A DNA stretch of 64,000 bases from NCBI GenBank assembly GCA_964439595.1, contig CAYTOK010000007.1, positions 1 through 64,000 of the forward strand. Reading direction: 5' to 3'. The notes below the pieces were generated by a model. The model was not told the DNA's origin, did not search any database, and worked only from the letters and a program-made list of their open reading frames with translations. Each line of letters opens with the position of its first letter. Within the stretch, counting starts at the first letter, position 1. This document shows, in pieces, positions 45,006 to 53,700 of the stretch. The translations under genes and the position numbers were made by a program. Source of the DNA: CAIJXB01 sp964439595 (GTDB lineage Bacteria > Chlamydiota > Chlamydiia > Chlamydiales > Rhabdochlamydiaceae).

Positions 45006-46100
45006 ATGGTTTCTCCTATTCCCATCTTTTCTCTTACGCAAAAAGCTTATGCTAAAGCTGTTTTGCAGATTTTAGGAAAGGGGGAGTCTCACGCTAAAAA
45101 AGTATATTCCGAGTGGTTTAAAAAGGGAAAAGTAGATCTTCTCGGAGATTGGATTGAGCCACAGGCTAAACCCTTGGTGGAAAATATTTGTGCGATAACC
45201 AATTTTTTTACAGCACCCCTATCTTCTGCAAAAGAAGAAGAGGGGGTTAAAAAATTTTTGCTTAAGTATGAGGGAGGTCTAGAAGCAGAGTCGGTTATTC
45301 TTCCTATGGCCTTCGGTAATACACTGTGTATTTCTTCGCAGATAGGATGCCGTATGGGATGCGCTTTTTGTGAAACAGGAAAGATGGGGCTTCTACGCTC
45401 TTTAACCGTAGAAGAGATCGTTTTTCAGGTGTTTGCTGCTAAGTTTCTTATGGGAGCGTCTATCCGCAATATAGTTTTTATGGGGATGGGGGAACCTTTT
45501 GATAATTATACAGCTGTAATGCAAGCTATTGAGGTTCTTTCTTGCCCCACAGGATTAGGAATCCCTTGTTGTAATATTACTGTTTCAACAAGTGGAAAAG
45601 TAGAAGAGATATATCGATTTGCTAAGGAAGCTGATCCGTCATTACGGCTGGCTATTTCTTTAAATGCTCCAAGTGATGAAATTAGATTTAAGATTATGCC
45701 TATTAATAAGGAGTTTGATCTTCTAGCCTTAAAAGGTGCTATGGAAGAATATGGTAAAAACCCTAAGAGAGAAATCTTAGTGGAGTATGTACTATTAGAC
45801 GGAATTAATGATTCTATTTTAGCAGCAGACCTAGTGGCAGAGTATCTTAGAGGCCTTAGAGTGAAGATTAATCTTATACCCTATAATGCGCAGAGAAGGG
45901 GACCTTTTGCGCCCCCTTCTCAGGAAAAAATAGAGCAGTTTCAAAGGCGCCTTAAAGAAAAAGGATATTCTGCTATGCTTAGAATTACACGCGGACGCTC
46001 TATTATGGCAGCTTGTGGTCAGCTAGGAAATCGAGAAATAAGAAAATCTCTGCGTATTTTAACGCAGACTTCTTTACGAAAACATCCCGAAGTCGTATAG
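45006..46100 (+). CDS. rlmN: Dual-specificity RNA methyltransferase RlmN
   Basis: Radical SAM enzyme that methylates C2 of A2503 in 23S rRNA and of A37 in some tRNAs. CxxxCxxC cluster motif CRMGCAFC (C115, C119, C122), GEPFDNY, and the second catalytic Cys in MAACGQLGN (about C337). 364 aa, normal length. First gene of a run rlmN-hpf-nuclease-DUF115. Confidence 0.95.
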   Translation: MVSPIPIFSLTQKAYAKAVLQILGKGESHAKKVYSEWFKKGKVDLLGDWIEPQAKPLVENICAITNFFTAPLSSAKEEEGVKKFLLKYEGGLEAESVILPMAFGNTLCISSQIGCRMGCAFCETGKMGLLRSLTVEEIVFQVFAAKFLMGASIRNIVFMGMGEPFDNYTAVMQAIEVLSCPTGLGIPCCNITVSTSGKVEEIYRFAKEADPSLRLAISLNAPSDEIRFKIMPINKEFDLLALKGAMEEYGKNPKREILVEYVLLDGINDSILAADLVAEYLRGLRVKINLIPYNAQRRGPFAPPSQEKIEQFQRRLKEKGYSAMLRITRGRSIMAACGQLGNREIRKSLRILTQTSLRKHPEVV

Positions 46101-46135
46101 TCCAAAATTATTCACAAGATTATTTAGGAGAGAAT

Positions 46136-46756
46136 ATGGCAGATAATAAAATACCCGCAGAACACACTGTTCACGTCGTTGGCAGAAATGTACTTGTTAC
46201 CCCTGCAATGAAGCAGCATGCGATGGATAAGATTGCAAAGATAGAAAGATTGCAAAATCAAATGATGGATATTCAAGTGGTTATGGATATTGAACATTTA
46301 GATCACATGGTCTCTATAGTTGCTAGATTTGCTCACTTTAAAGTGAAGGCAGAGGCTAAATCTACGGATATGTATGCTTCTATAGATTTAGCGGTAGATC
46401 GCTTGCAAAAGCAGCTTACAAGATGGAAAGACCGCATTCATAGTCATATGCAGAAAAAGCTTTCTGTTGTTGACATGGAAGTAAATGTTTTGCAAAGACC
46501 TTATAATGAGCTCGAAGAATTTAACGCAGACATTGAAATAAAAAATCGAGAAGAAGCGAAAAAAACTGTATCTTTCCCTAAGATAACAGGCAGCAAGACA
46601 CTACCGTTAAAAGAATTAAATACAGAGGAAGCTATCATGAAAATGGAGCTTTCTAATGATAATTTTCTAGTGTATCGATCAGAAGAAGATCGCAAGTTGA
46701 AAGTTATTTATAGGAGAAAAGATGGCAATTATGGGATTATTCAACCAAATTTATGA
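46136..46756 (+). CDS. hpf: Ribosome hibernation promoting factor (long form)
   Basis: Binds the 30S subunit and dimerises ribosomes in stationary or dormant cells, which fits the elementary-body stage. Start taken at ATG 46136 with AGGAGAG at 46126-46132; the frame itself is open from 46013. 206 aa: N-terminal S30AE domain (VVGRNVLVTPAMKQHAMDKI, DLAVDRLQKQLTRWKDR) and a C-terminal dimerisation domain (FLVYRSEEDRKLKVIYRRKD). Overlaps the next gene by ATGA. Confidence 0.93.
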   Translation: MADNKIPAEHTVHVVGRNVLVTPAMKQHAMDKIAKIERLQNQMMDIQVVMDIEHLDHMVSIVARFAHFKVKAEAKSTDMYASIDLAVDRLQKQLTRWKDRIHSHMQKKLSVVDMEVNVLQRPYNELEEFNADIEIKNREEAKKTVSFPKITGSKTLPLKELNTEEAIMKMELSNDNFLVYRSEEDRKLKVIYRRKDGNYGIIQPNL

Positions 46757-47187
46757 GTAAAGAAGTTTACGATGAGATCAGGGGGATTTGGGTTTCTGCT
46801 ACCCCGGAGGAGATTGTAAGACAAAAACTTTTACAAAAAATGACTAAGGAGCTCTTTTATCCCAAAGAGCTCCTTTCTATTGAAAAATCACTGTCGGAGT
46901 TATGCAAGATAGTTCTTCCCTTAAGAAGGGTTGATATAACCTGCTTTGCTAAAGATCTTCAAGGGAATTTATATCCTTTACTTGTGATAGAATGTAAAGA
47001 GCATAAGTCCTATTTACAAGATGCTATAGAGCAAATTTCAGGATATAACCACTTCCTTAAAGCTCCGTTTATTGCTGTAGCTTATCCTGATGGAGAGCAG
47101 TTTGGATTTAAAACGGAAAAGGGTTTTTCTTTTCTTCCCTACCTACCTAGTTATCAGGATTTAGTAAAAGCGGCTTTTTATGAATAA
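46753..47187 (+). CDS. Type I restriction R N-terminal-like (PD-D/ExK) domain protein
   Basis: 144 aa, matching the HSDR_N_2 family: PEEIVRQKLLQKM at the N-terminus, then RRVDITCFAKD and LLVIECKEHKS. The Asp and E-x-K residues are those of a PD-(D/E)xK nuclease core. No helicase part or methylase is nearby, so it is a standalone nuclease-fold protein of unknown role, a type seen in many chlamydiae and gamma-proteobacteria. Overlaps hpf (ATGA) and the next gene by 8 bp. Confidence 0.75.
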   Translation: MSKEVYDEIRGIWVSATPEEIVRQKLLQKMTKELFYPKELLSIEKSLSELCKIVLPLRRVDITCFAKDLQGNLYPLLVIECKEHKSYLQDAIEQISGYNHFLKAPFIAVAYPDGEQFGFKTEKGFSFLPYLPSYQDLVKAAFYE

Positions 47188-48631
47188 AGAACAGATTATA
47201 CAGGCTGCTGAAGATTTTGATGTTCTTTGTTTTTTTGGATTTGAACCCTTTGAAGTTTTTTCTTTTTTAGAAAATAAACAGAAGAAAAGTTATGTTTTTT
47301 TTAAGCAAGAAGCTTCTTTTATAAGAGGCCGAGAAAATATCTATGAAGTGGCTTTAGGTGACTTAGCGTATTTTCAGCAGATTTGTCTTGAAAAAGTTTT
47401 TCAGAGTTTTTTTTATATTGTTTCCTCGAATAGAAAGCAAGAATTGTCCTCTTTTATGACCCAATGTCAGCAGGTGGAGTGGCAAGTAAATCTTTCCGGC
47501 TCAGATTATCAAGATTTTGGCGTTGCTGTTTTTCGTAATATGGTACAGGCCTCTTATAAATCTTTTGATGCAGGTTCTTTCTTTTTGCAGAAAAACAGCT
47601 TACAGGGAGTTCCAGCTATTATCTGTGGAGCTGGCCCTTCGTTAGAAGAATCTGTAGAGTTGCTTAAGCAAGTGAAAAATAAGGCGGCTATTTTTGCAGG
47701 AGGAGCTGCTTTGGGTTTTTTGACAAACAAGGGAGTTGCGATAGATATTGCAGCAGGTATTGACCCAGATCCATCTTATGAGCGAACTCTTATGCAAGAA
47801 AGTTTTGAAGCGCCCTTTTTTTGTCAAAGTAGGTTTTCATCTTTAGGATTAGATTGTATTCAAGGGCGGATATTTCAAGTGCCTAGTAATCCGGGGTATT
47901 TGATAGAGGAGTGGATGCAAGACGGGGAGTCATTTGACGGAGGGTGGACTGTTTCTACTTTCATGAGTGCGCTTGCTGTACATTTAGGCTGTAGTCCGAT
48001 TATACTAGTTGGAGTAGATCTTATCTCTTCTAAGGAAGGTTTATATGCGGAAGGTGTTGTTTTGCAAGATATTTTGGAGGGTATCCCATGGGTGGATCCC
48101 ATTTTAGGAGAGTGTAGAACAAAAAAAGACTGGGTATTGTCAGCAAGATGGCTTGAATATTTAGCTTCTAGATCGTCTAATACGCCATTTTATAATGGAT
48201 CATTTCAAGGGTTATCATTAAAAGGGATTTCGCAAAGATCTCTTGAGGATTTTATAAAACAGCTTCCTTTTTGCGATGTTCAAGCTTTGGTTTGGACTCT
48301 TTCCTCTTTATGGAAAAAATCAGATAGCTTAAGCGTAAAACTAGCTTTTTTAGGAAAAAGCATAGAGGATAGTTTACTTATTATAGAAAAAATACTAAGT
48401 CTTTTTGCAAGATTTTATCCGGGTGATCCAAGTGAAAAAGGGGAATTTATTTTGTGTCTTTATGATTTGCAAGAAGAGCTTTTTTATCAAAAAGTATTAG
48501 AGCCCCTATGGCAGGTATGGCAGTTTCCTATGGCACGAGAATTTATAGAACCTTATGCTAAAGAGGTGAATCGTTTTTTATTTTTTAAGAAAGTTCTTAT
48601 AGAGTACAGGGGATGTTTATGCAAAAGATAG
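47180..48631 (+). CDS. DUF115 / MptE-like protein
   Basis: 483 aa with a central DUF115 (6-hydroxymethylpterin diphosphokinase MptE-like, Maf flagellar accessory) domain: VPAIICGAGPSLEESVELLK at about 137-156, AGGAALGFLTNKGVAIDIA, GIDPDPSY, and LAVHLGCSPIILVGVDL. These are the Rossmann-like signature, found in flagellar Maf glycosyltransferases (pseudaminic-type sugars) and MptE. No flagellum here, so function is unknown. A paralogue follows two genes downstream. Confidence 0.75.
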   Translation: MNKEQIIQAAEDFDVLCFFGFEPFEVFSFLENKQKKSYVFFKQEASFIRGRENIYEVALGDLAYFQQICLEKVFQSFFYIVSSNRKQELSSFMTQCQQVEWQVNLSGSDYQDFGVAVFRNMVQASYKSFDAGSFFLQKNSLQGVPAIICGAGPSLEESVELLKQVKNKAAIFAGGAALGFLTNKGVAIDIAAGIDPDPSYERTLMQESFEAPFFCQSRFSSLGLDCIQGRIFQVPSNPGYLIEEWMQDGESFDGGWTVSTFMSALAVHLGCSPIILVGVDLISSKEGLYAEGVVLQDILEGIPWVDPILGECRTKKDWVLSARWLEYLASRSSNTPFYNGSFQGLSLKGISQRSLEDFIKQLPFCDVQALVWTLSSLWKKSDSLSVKLAFLGKSIEDSLLIIEKILSLFARFYPGDPSEKGEFILCLYDLQEELFYQKVLEPLWQVWQFPMAREFIEPYAKEVNRFLFFKKVLIEYRGCLCKR

Positions 48632-49359
48632 AAAAAGATGCTCAGGGCTTTATCGAGAAAACGTATGAAGAGAAAGAGGGTAAGCTTGAGGGGGAATGTG
48701 TTTTATTTTATCCTTCAGGAGAGGTGAAGGGACGCTCTTTTTATAAGGACGGGAGGCTTCATGGCCCCTCTTTATTTTTTGCAGAAAATGGCAATTTACT
48801 TTCTTCTACTTATTTTCAAGAAGGGAAGGCTGAAGGGGAGTGTAAACGATTTTACTTAGATGGCTCTTTATATGCACACCTTCGGTATCAAACAGGGGTT
48901 TTAGAAGGAGAGCAAAAGTATTTTTATGAAAATCAAGTTCTAAAGACTTTGCTTTTCTATCATAAGGGGCTGCTGCAAGGAAAGGTTCTTCTTTTTTTCC
49001 CTTCTTCTCAGAAAAAAAGAGAGTGTCATTACAATGCCGGAGTAAAGTTTGGCAAAGAAGTGATTTATAGTGAAGAGGGAGTTGTTTTAGATGAGGGGGA
49101 GTTTTTAGAAGGACTTCCTGTAGGAGTGCATAAAAGACGTTTTGCAAATGGTATGTTAAAAGAAGAAAAAAGGTATCATACTCCTAAAAAAGTAGAGAGG
49201 TCGCAGTGGAATGAGCAGGGAAATCTTCTCTACCAGGGAATTTATTTAGACGAGGAAAGATTTCAAGAAACAAGGTACGGGGTATCTAAAGAGATTCAGG
49301 AAATAAGAGAGGGAATTTGGGATGGAAATAGGATTAGATGGACTGAAAAAGGAGATTGA
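48619..49359 (+). CDS. MORN_2 (YwqK-like) repeat protein
   Basis: Repeats of the MORN_2/YwqK kind: LEGECVLFYPSGEVKGRSFY, LHGPSLFFAENGNLLSSTYF, AEGECKRFYLDGSLYAHL, LEGEQKYFYENQVLKTLLFY and further weaker copies to about residue 200. Each unit is about 23 aa with a G-x-x-x-F-Y/F-x-x-G core. Start ATG 48619 suits AGGGG at 48607-48611; ATG 48613 is too close. MORN_2 proteins have been linked to interaction or antitoxin-like roles, but no function is proven. It lies inside a run of overlapping genes. Confidence 0.75.
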   Translation: MQKIEKDAQGFIEKTYEEKEGKLEGECVLFYPSGEVKGRSFYKDGRLHGPSLFFAENGNLLSSTYFQEGKAEGECKRFYLDGSLYAHLRYQTGVLEGEQKYFYENQVLKTLLFYHKGLLQGKVLLFFPSSQKKRECHYNAGVKFGKEVIYSEEGVVLDEGEFLEGLPVGVHKRRFANGMLKEEKRYHTPKKVERSQWNEQGNLLYQGIYLDEERFQETRYGVSKEIQEIREGIWDGNRIRWTEKGD

Positions 49360-51181
49360 CTGGGCTCTTTTAGGGGATAGATTTCCGGAGATTTCTTTTC
49401 TTTTAACCATGGACTCAACGCCTTCTTTAGCTCTAACAAAAGATATAAAAGGGTATTTTCATACGAAGGGGATAAAGGGAGCTTTATACAGTGAAGATAT
49501 TGAAAAAGAGATGCTTTCTTGGAAGAGTTCTCTTGCCTTAGATAAAATTGACATATTGTACATCTATGGAATTGGCCTTGGGTATTATTACTACGCTATA
49601 AAAGATTGGCTTTTAGAAAAAAAAGAGAGGGTTCTTGTTTTTTTAGAAGATGACCTATCTGTATTAAATGCACTTTTCTCTCTCCCTATAGGTTTAGAGA
49701 TTTTACAAAATCCGCAAGTGCATATCCGATATTTACCAGATTCCTCTGGGGATTCTTGGGATCTTATTTTAGATGAGGGTGTGAGGGAGTGGATTAGCGA
49801 TAAAGTGGATTTCTCTGCTTTACTTTCTTATAGCTCCGGATCTAGTAAAAAAATAAGAGCTCTTAGACTTTCTTTACTTCGTAAAGCATCACTTGTTCAT
49901 GTGGGTATCTCTGAGCTTTTGCATTATCATGTACTTATGAAAAACGTGGCTTCTAATATTTTGGAAATCCCCCACTCTTTTCACGTAAATGAAATGCAGG
50001 GAAAATATAAAAATATCCCTGCTATTATCTGCGGCGCTGGTGTTTCTTTATCTCAAGCTATTCCTTTTTTAAAGACTTTAGAGCACAAGGCTCTTATTTT
50101 TGCAGGAGGCTCTGCTATCACTGCTCTCAGTCACCACGGCATCAAACCTCACATTTCTATGGCTCTTGATCCAAATGACGAAGAATATACAAGACTTAAA
50201 GGAAGCTCCTGCTTTGAAGAGCCATTTATATACTCTTCTAGGTTGCATAAAGATGTTCTATTATCTTCTAACGTTAAAGCCGGCTATTTACGGTCTGACA
50301 CCGGAGGATCACTGGAAAATTGGATGCATCAAGAGTTGGACTTGGAGTCCAACTCTCTAGGGGCAGAACTTGGCATGGAAGCTCTTTCTGTAACGACACT
50401 TGCAGCTCCTTTAGCAAGACATTTTGGGTGTAACCCTATTTTATTTTGTGGAGTAGATTTGTCCTATCAAAATAAAGAGAGGTATGCTCCTGGCGTCTTG
50501 CCTTCTTCAACTGTTTTTTTAGAAGAGCTTTATCAAGAAGAAAGGTCCATGGAAAAGCTTGTTAGGCGAAAAAATGGAGAGGGTAAGTTTGTCTATAGTC
50601 TTGTTAAATGGGTAATGGAGTCTTCTTGTTTAGGTAGCTACGCAAAAAATGTAACTGACACACAATTTTTTAATGCATCGCGTAAGGGACTGGCTATTGC
50701 TCATGTTCCGGTGCTACCTATAGAAGAGTTCGTTACAAGATATTGCGATAAGGAATATGACCTTAGAGGTCTTTTACATGCAGAAGCAGAGATTGCTGGC
50801 TTTACGATTTCTAAAGAAAAGATCTCTTCTATTTTTAAAGATCTGATCGTGAGCCTTGAAACATGTCTTCAAATAGAAGAAGATATGATTAGAGAACTGG
50901 AAGAGAGGCTGGTTCTTGCCTCAGATTTGTCGATCTCTTTAGAGTCAGGAAAGATGAGTCTTTTCGAGATGGACCTTCAAGAGCAGCCCGCCTATATAGC
51001 TTGTTTGCAGTATGCATTTGCTGTCTATCCCAGGATGCTCGAAAGATGCTATCCTTGTCTTGAACCCCTAACCACCTTTGAAGGGAGAAAAGCCTTCTTA
51101 CAGAAGAAAAAAAGGCTTTGGGAAGAGTGCTACTTTATCACAAAAGAGTGCAAAGATCTTTTGGGAAAATACATATTTTAG
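49322..51181 (+). CDS. DUF115 / MptE-like protein, second copy
   Basis: 619 aa paralogue of the protein at 47180. Core: IPAIICGAGVSLSQAIPFLK, AGGSAITALSHHGIKPHISM, ALDPNDEEYTR, and LARHFGCNPILFCGVDLSYQ. It has an extra N-terminal domain (about 1-230) with IYGIGLGYYYYAIKDWLL and VLVFLEDDLSV, and a helical C-terminus. Overlaps the MORN_2 gene by 38 bp. Two DUF115 proteins around a MORN_2 protein suggest a functional unit, perhaps surface sugar transfer; inference only. Confidence 0.75.
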   Translation: MEIGLDGLKKEIDWALLGDRFPEISFLLTMDSTPSLALTKDIKGYFHTKGIKGALYSEDIEKEMLSWKSSLALDKIDILYIYGIGLGYYYYAIKDWLLEKKERVLVFLEDDLSVLNALFSLPIGLEILQNPQVHIRYLPDSSGDSWDLILDEGVREWISDKVDFSALLSYSSGSSKKIRALRLSLLRKASLVHVGISELLHYHVLMKNVASNILEIPHSFHVNEMQGKYKNIPAIICGAGVSLSQAIPFLKTLEHKALIFAGGSAITALSHHGIKPHISMALDPNDEEYTRLKGSSCFEEPFIYSSRLHKDVLLSSNVKAGYLRSDTGGSLENWMHQELDLESNSLGAELGMEALSVTTLAAPLARHFGCNPILFCGVDLSYQNKERYAPGVLPSSTVFLEELYQEERSMEKLVRRKNGEGKFVYSLVKWVMESSCLGSYAKNVTDTQFFNASRKGLAIAHVPVLPIEEFVTRYCDKEYDLRGLLHAEAEIAGFTISKEKISSIFKDLIVSLETCLQIEEDMIRELEERLVLASDLSISLESGKMSLFEMDLQEQPAYIACLQYAFAVYPRMLERCYPCLEPLTTFEGRKAFLQKKKRLWEECYFITKECKDLLGKYIF

Positions 51182-51383
51182 TGCTATAGGTGTATAGGAA
51201 AACTTTGGAGTCGGTTTTGAAATTATCTGATTTTTTAGAATCAAAGTTCTAGTTATTAGTCCAACTTCACCTCCATTTTCATAGAGCGGATCGTTGAACC
51301 TGGGTTAATAAACCGGAAAATGTATTTACTTAAAAATAATAGGAGAGCTATCCTATGGGGGTCTTACTAGTTAAGATACGTAA
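51182..51383. other. Leader region before the TPP riboswitch
   Basis: No gene seen; holds the expected promoter of the thiE operon. No clear -35/-10 pair stands out. Confidence 0.4.
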
Positions 51384-51480
51384 TAACACCGGGGGTGCTA
51401 AGCTTTCTTTTAGACAGGCTTAGCTGAGAGAGTCCCTTATACCTGATCTGGGTTGTGCCAGCGTAGGAAGTGTGGGTGTG
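51384..51480 (+). ncRNA. TPP riboswitch aptamer (THI-box)
   Basis: Conserved blocks in order: ACACC then GGGGGTGCT (51386-51399), GCTGAGA (51423-51429), CCTGATCTGG (51442-51451), GCCAGCGTAGGAA (51457-51469), then GTGTGGGTGTG closing P1. These are the classical THI-box signatures that bind thiamine pyrophosphate. It precedes a ThiE-like gene by about 80 bp. Confidence 0.95.
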
Positions 51481-51515
51481 TGTAGAAAGATTGCATAATT
51501 TTTTTTCTGACACAG

Positions 51516-51553
51516 ATCTCCGGTGAGTTTTTTTAAACTCTATATAGGGAGAT
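51516..51553 (+). promoter_or_regulatory. Expression platform: RBS-sequestering stem
   Basis: ATCTCC (51516-51521) can pair with GGAGAT (51548-51553), which overlaps the Shine-Dalgarno AGGGAGA (51546-51552). Inside it GAGTTT/AAACTC (51525-51530, 51535-51540) forms a second stem. TPP binding could favour this fold and block translation. Structure is inferred by eye. Confidence 0.5.
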
Positions 51554-51561
51554 ATACTACT

Positions 51562-52266
51562 TTGATTTCTTCTTCTTTAAGTTCTTTAAGGGTATCTTGT
51601 TTTAATCGTTATATCTCGAATGCCTCCAATTATTCGGCGCCTGGGGAAAAATTTTCCCTCTATCTTATTGCAGATCGTCAGTCTATTGAAGAGGAATCTG
51701 TTTTCTTTTTTAAAATTAGAGAGGCTGTGCGTGGCGGAGCTATGAGCGTTCAATATAGAGATCACAAAAGTGATCTTTCTACAGCTATAAAAACGGCCAA
51801 GTACTTAAAAGATATGCTTTCTGGTACGGGCGTTCCTCTTATTATTAACACGTTGCAGCTTCTTGACGTGGCTTCTGCAATCAAACCTGAAGGTATATAT
51901 CTAGAAAAAACTTTTTTCAATTCTGAGTTGAAGGCGACTTTAGGTCGAAGAGTAAGTATTGGAGGTCCCTTAAATACAGAAGGTGATATGGATTATATAA
52001 GCGTTAAAGTGTTTTCTTCAAAGCATGCTAACCCATATGGTCAAGCTTTAGATGGGATAGAGGAACTGCGAAAAATACGAAAAGTATCAGCAAAACCTCT
52101 TATAGCAATCGGTGATATTAACATTGCAAATGCAGAATTTATATATAAAGAGGTGGGTTTTTGTGGAGGTATCGCTATGGCGGGTGACTTGTTAAGAGAG
52201 GAAAGTCCCTATGCAATTGCTAGGCAGATGCAGGCTATTAGGCAAAATGTATTTAGCAAGCCATAG
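51562..52266 (+). CDS. thiE: ThiE-like thiamine phosphate synthase (divergent)
   Basis: TIM-barrel protein of the ThiE/TenI family: FSLYLIADRQ, GGAMSVQYRDH, LIINTLQLLDVA, and KPLIAIGDINIANAE. Expected ThiE residues differ: INxR/IND is INT, the GVHLGQ-type Mg-site is GIYLEK, and the phosphate/TxTK segment reads VKVFSSKHANP. So it may be a low-activity enzyme or a TenI-like regulator. Start taken at TTG 51562 because AGGGAGA (51546-51552) is 9 nt upstream; a GTG at 51523 is possible but has no RBS. Controlled by the TPP riboswitch; co-transcribed with an MFS transporter. Confidence 0.7.
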   Translation: MISSSLSSLRVSCFNRYISNASNYSAPGEKFSLYLIADRQSIEEESVFFFKIREAVRGGAMSVQYRDHKSDLSTAIKTAKYLKDMLSGTGVPLIINTLQLLDVASAIKPEGIYLEKTFFNSELKATLGRRVSIGGPLNTEGDMDYISVKVFSSKHANPYGQALDGIEELRKIRKVSAKPLIAIGDINIANAEFIYKEVGFCGGIAMAGDLLREESPYAIARQMQAIRQNVFSKP

Positions 52267-52277
52267 GAGAAATTTAC

Positions 52278-53561
52278 ATGGTGATAAAAAGTCCCTCTTC
52301 TCGGATGCGGCTTATAAGTGCTTGTATTGGTAATCTTTTTGAGCACTATGATGCGGCTCTTTTTGGTTTTTTATCTATTTTTTTAGCACCTCTTATTTTT
52401 CCAGAAAAAGAACTTCTTAGCGCCCTTATTTTAACGTATGCGATGATTCCGCTTGGTATGTTAGCGCGTCCTATAGGGTCACTTGTTTTTGGTTATATAG
52501 GGGATGTTTATGGTAGAAGGCAGGCTCTTTTCCTTGCTTTAGCAGGTATGTCTATTATTTCTGGATGTATTGCTCTTAGTCCAACATATGCCCAAGCTGG
52601 TATTTTGGCTCCTGTTGTTTTTTGCTTAGGGAGGGTTTTGCAGAACTTTTTAGCCTCCGGAGAAACTATGGGAGGTGCTATTTTCCTTCTAGAAAACTCT
52701 CCTAAGAAAAATCATGATTTTCTCAGTGGCCTTTATAGCGCTTCTACAATAGGAGGTATCCTTCTTGCCTCTTTTGGGGTCACTTGCCTAAGTTACTATA
52801 ATGCGGTTGATTCGAGCTGGAGGCTTCTTTATATATTTGGCTGCGTGACTGGGTTATTTGGCTGCATAATTAGATCAAAGATGCCAGTAAATGCTTTTCC
52901 TAAAGCTAGATCTACATTTTTTAAGACGCTTTCTCATCTTGCAGGAGTTTTTTGGGTGGAGCGTAAGACTCTTTTACTAATTGTTATTAGCTCAGGATTT
53001 TCTTATGCTAATTACTCCATTGCACTTGTGCTTATGAATGGATTTATTCCTTTAGTGTCATCTCTTACTAAAGTAGAAGTAATGAGTATCAACACAGTAT
53101 TGCTTATTTTGGATTTTTGCCTTTTGCCCTTTTTTGGCTTTTTAGCTTCTAAGATCTCTAGAGAGAAAATGATGTTAGCCGCTTCTTTAAGTATTGCTCT
53201 TTGCTCCATTCCTTTATGTGCCTTACTAGAGGGAGCTACTTTAGTAACTGTTATTGGAGTCAGAATGTGTTTTGTTATTTTAGGGGTTATTTTTTGTGCT
53301 CCATTCCACGCGTGGGTACAGGGGCTTATTCCTGCAGCTCACCGCTATGCTATTATTTCTTTTGGGTACGCTCTTGGATCTCAAGCTTTAGGAGGTCCTA
53401 CTGCAGCGATATCTCTATGGTGTTTTAAAAAGACAGCCATAGTATCAAGCGTGGCCTGGTATCTAGTTTTTTTAGCTATTTTAAGCAGTATTGCAGTTGT
53501 TGTATCGCTGAGGATTGCAAGTAGGCAGGCGGTCGATGCAAAAAGGTTTAAACTGGTATAA
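52278..53561 (+). CDS. MFS transporter, MHS type
   Basis: 427 aa, about 12 membrane helices, metabolite:H+ symporter branch. Family patterns GNLFEHYDAALFGFL, ARPIGSLVFGYIGDVYGRRQ, and LASGETMGGAIFLLE. 11 bp after thiE with AGGAG upstream, so it is under the same TPP riboswitch. Import of thiamine, or of a precursor or analogue, is therefore the likely role; substrate is inferred from context, not from residues. Confidence 0.8.
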   Translation: MVIKSPSSRMRLISACIGNLFEHYDAALFGFLSIFLAPLIFPEKELLSALILTYAMIPLGMLARPIGSLVFGYIGDVYGRRQALFLALAGMSIISGCIALSPTYAQAGILAPVVFCLGRVLQNFLASGETMGGAIFLLENSPKKNHDFLSGLYSASTIGGILLASFGVTCLSYYNAVDSSWRLLYIFGCVTGLFGCIIRSKMPVNAFPKARSTFFKTLSHLAGVFWVERKTLLLIVISSGFSYANYSIALVLMNGFIPLVSSLTKVEVMSINTVLLILDFCLLPFFGFLASKISREKMMLAASLSIALCSIPLCALLEGATLVTVIGVRMCFVILGVIFCAPFHAWVQGLIPAAHRYAIISFGYALGSQALGGPTAAISLWCFKKTAIVSSVAWYLVFLAILSSIAVVVSLRIASRQAVDAKRFKLV

Positions 53562-53571
53562 TAAAGAAAAT

Positions 53572-53644
53572 TGCCTAAATCCAGAATCGAACTGAAGACC
53601 TTCGCATTACGAATGCGCTGCTCTACCAACTGAGCTATTCAGGC
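53572..53644 (-). tRNA. tRNA-Thr (anticodon CGU)
   Basis: Reverse complement has acceptor GCCTGAA with TTTAGGC (one wobble pair), D-arm GCTCAGTTGGTAGAGC, anticodon loop TTCGTAA, and T-loop TTCGATT. Anticodon CGU reads ACG. Follows the MFS gene on the opposite strand. Confidence 0.93.
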
Positions 53645-53700
53645 AAAGAAAAGTGGTATCGACTAGTATGCATTTAGAGAAAAATATTTCAAGGGGTTTT

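Noticed and set aside
46013..46135. Upstream extension of the hpf frame overlapping rlmN
   Set aside because: HPF homology begins at ATG 46136, which has AGGAGAG; the extension is rlmN in another frame.
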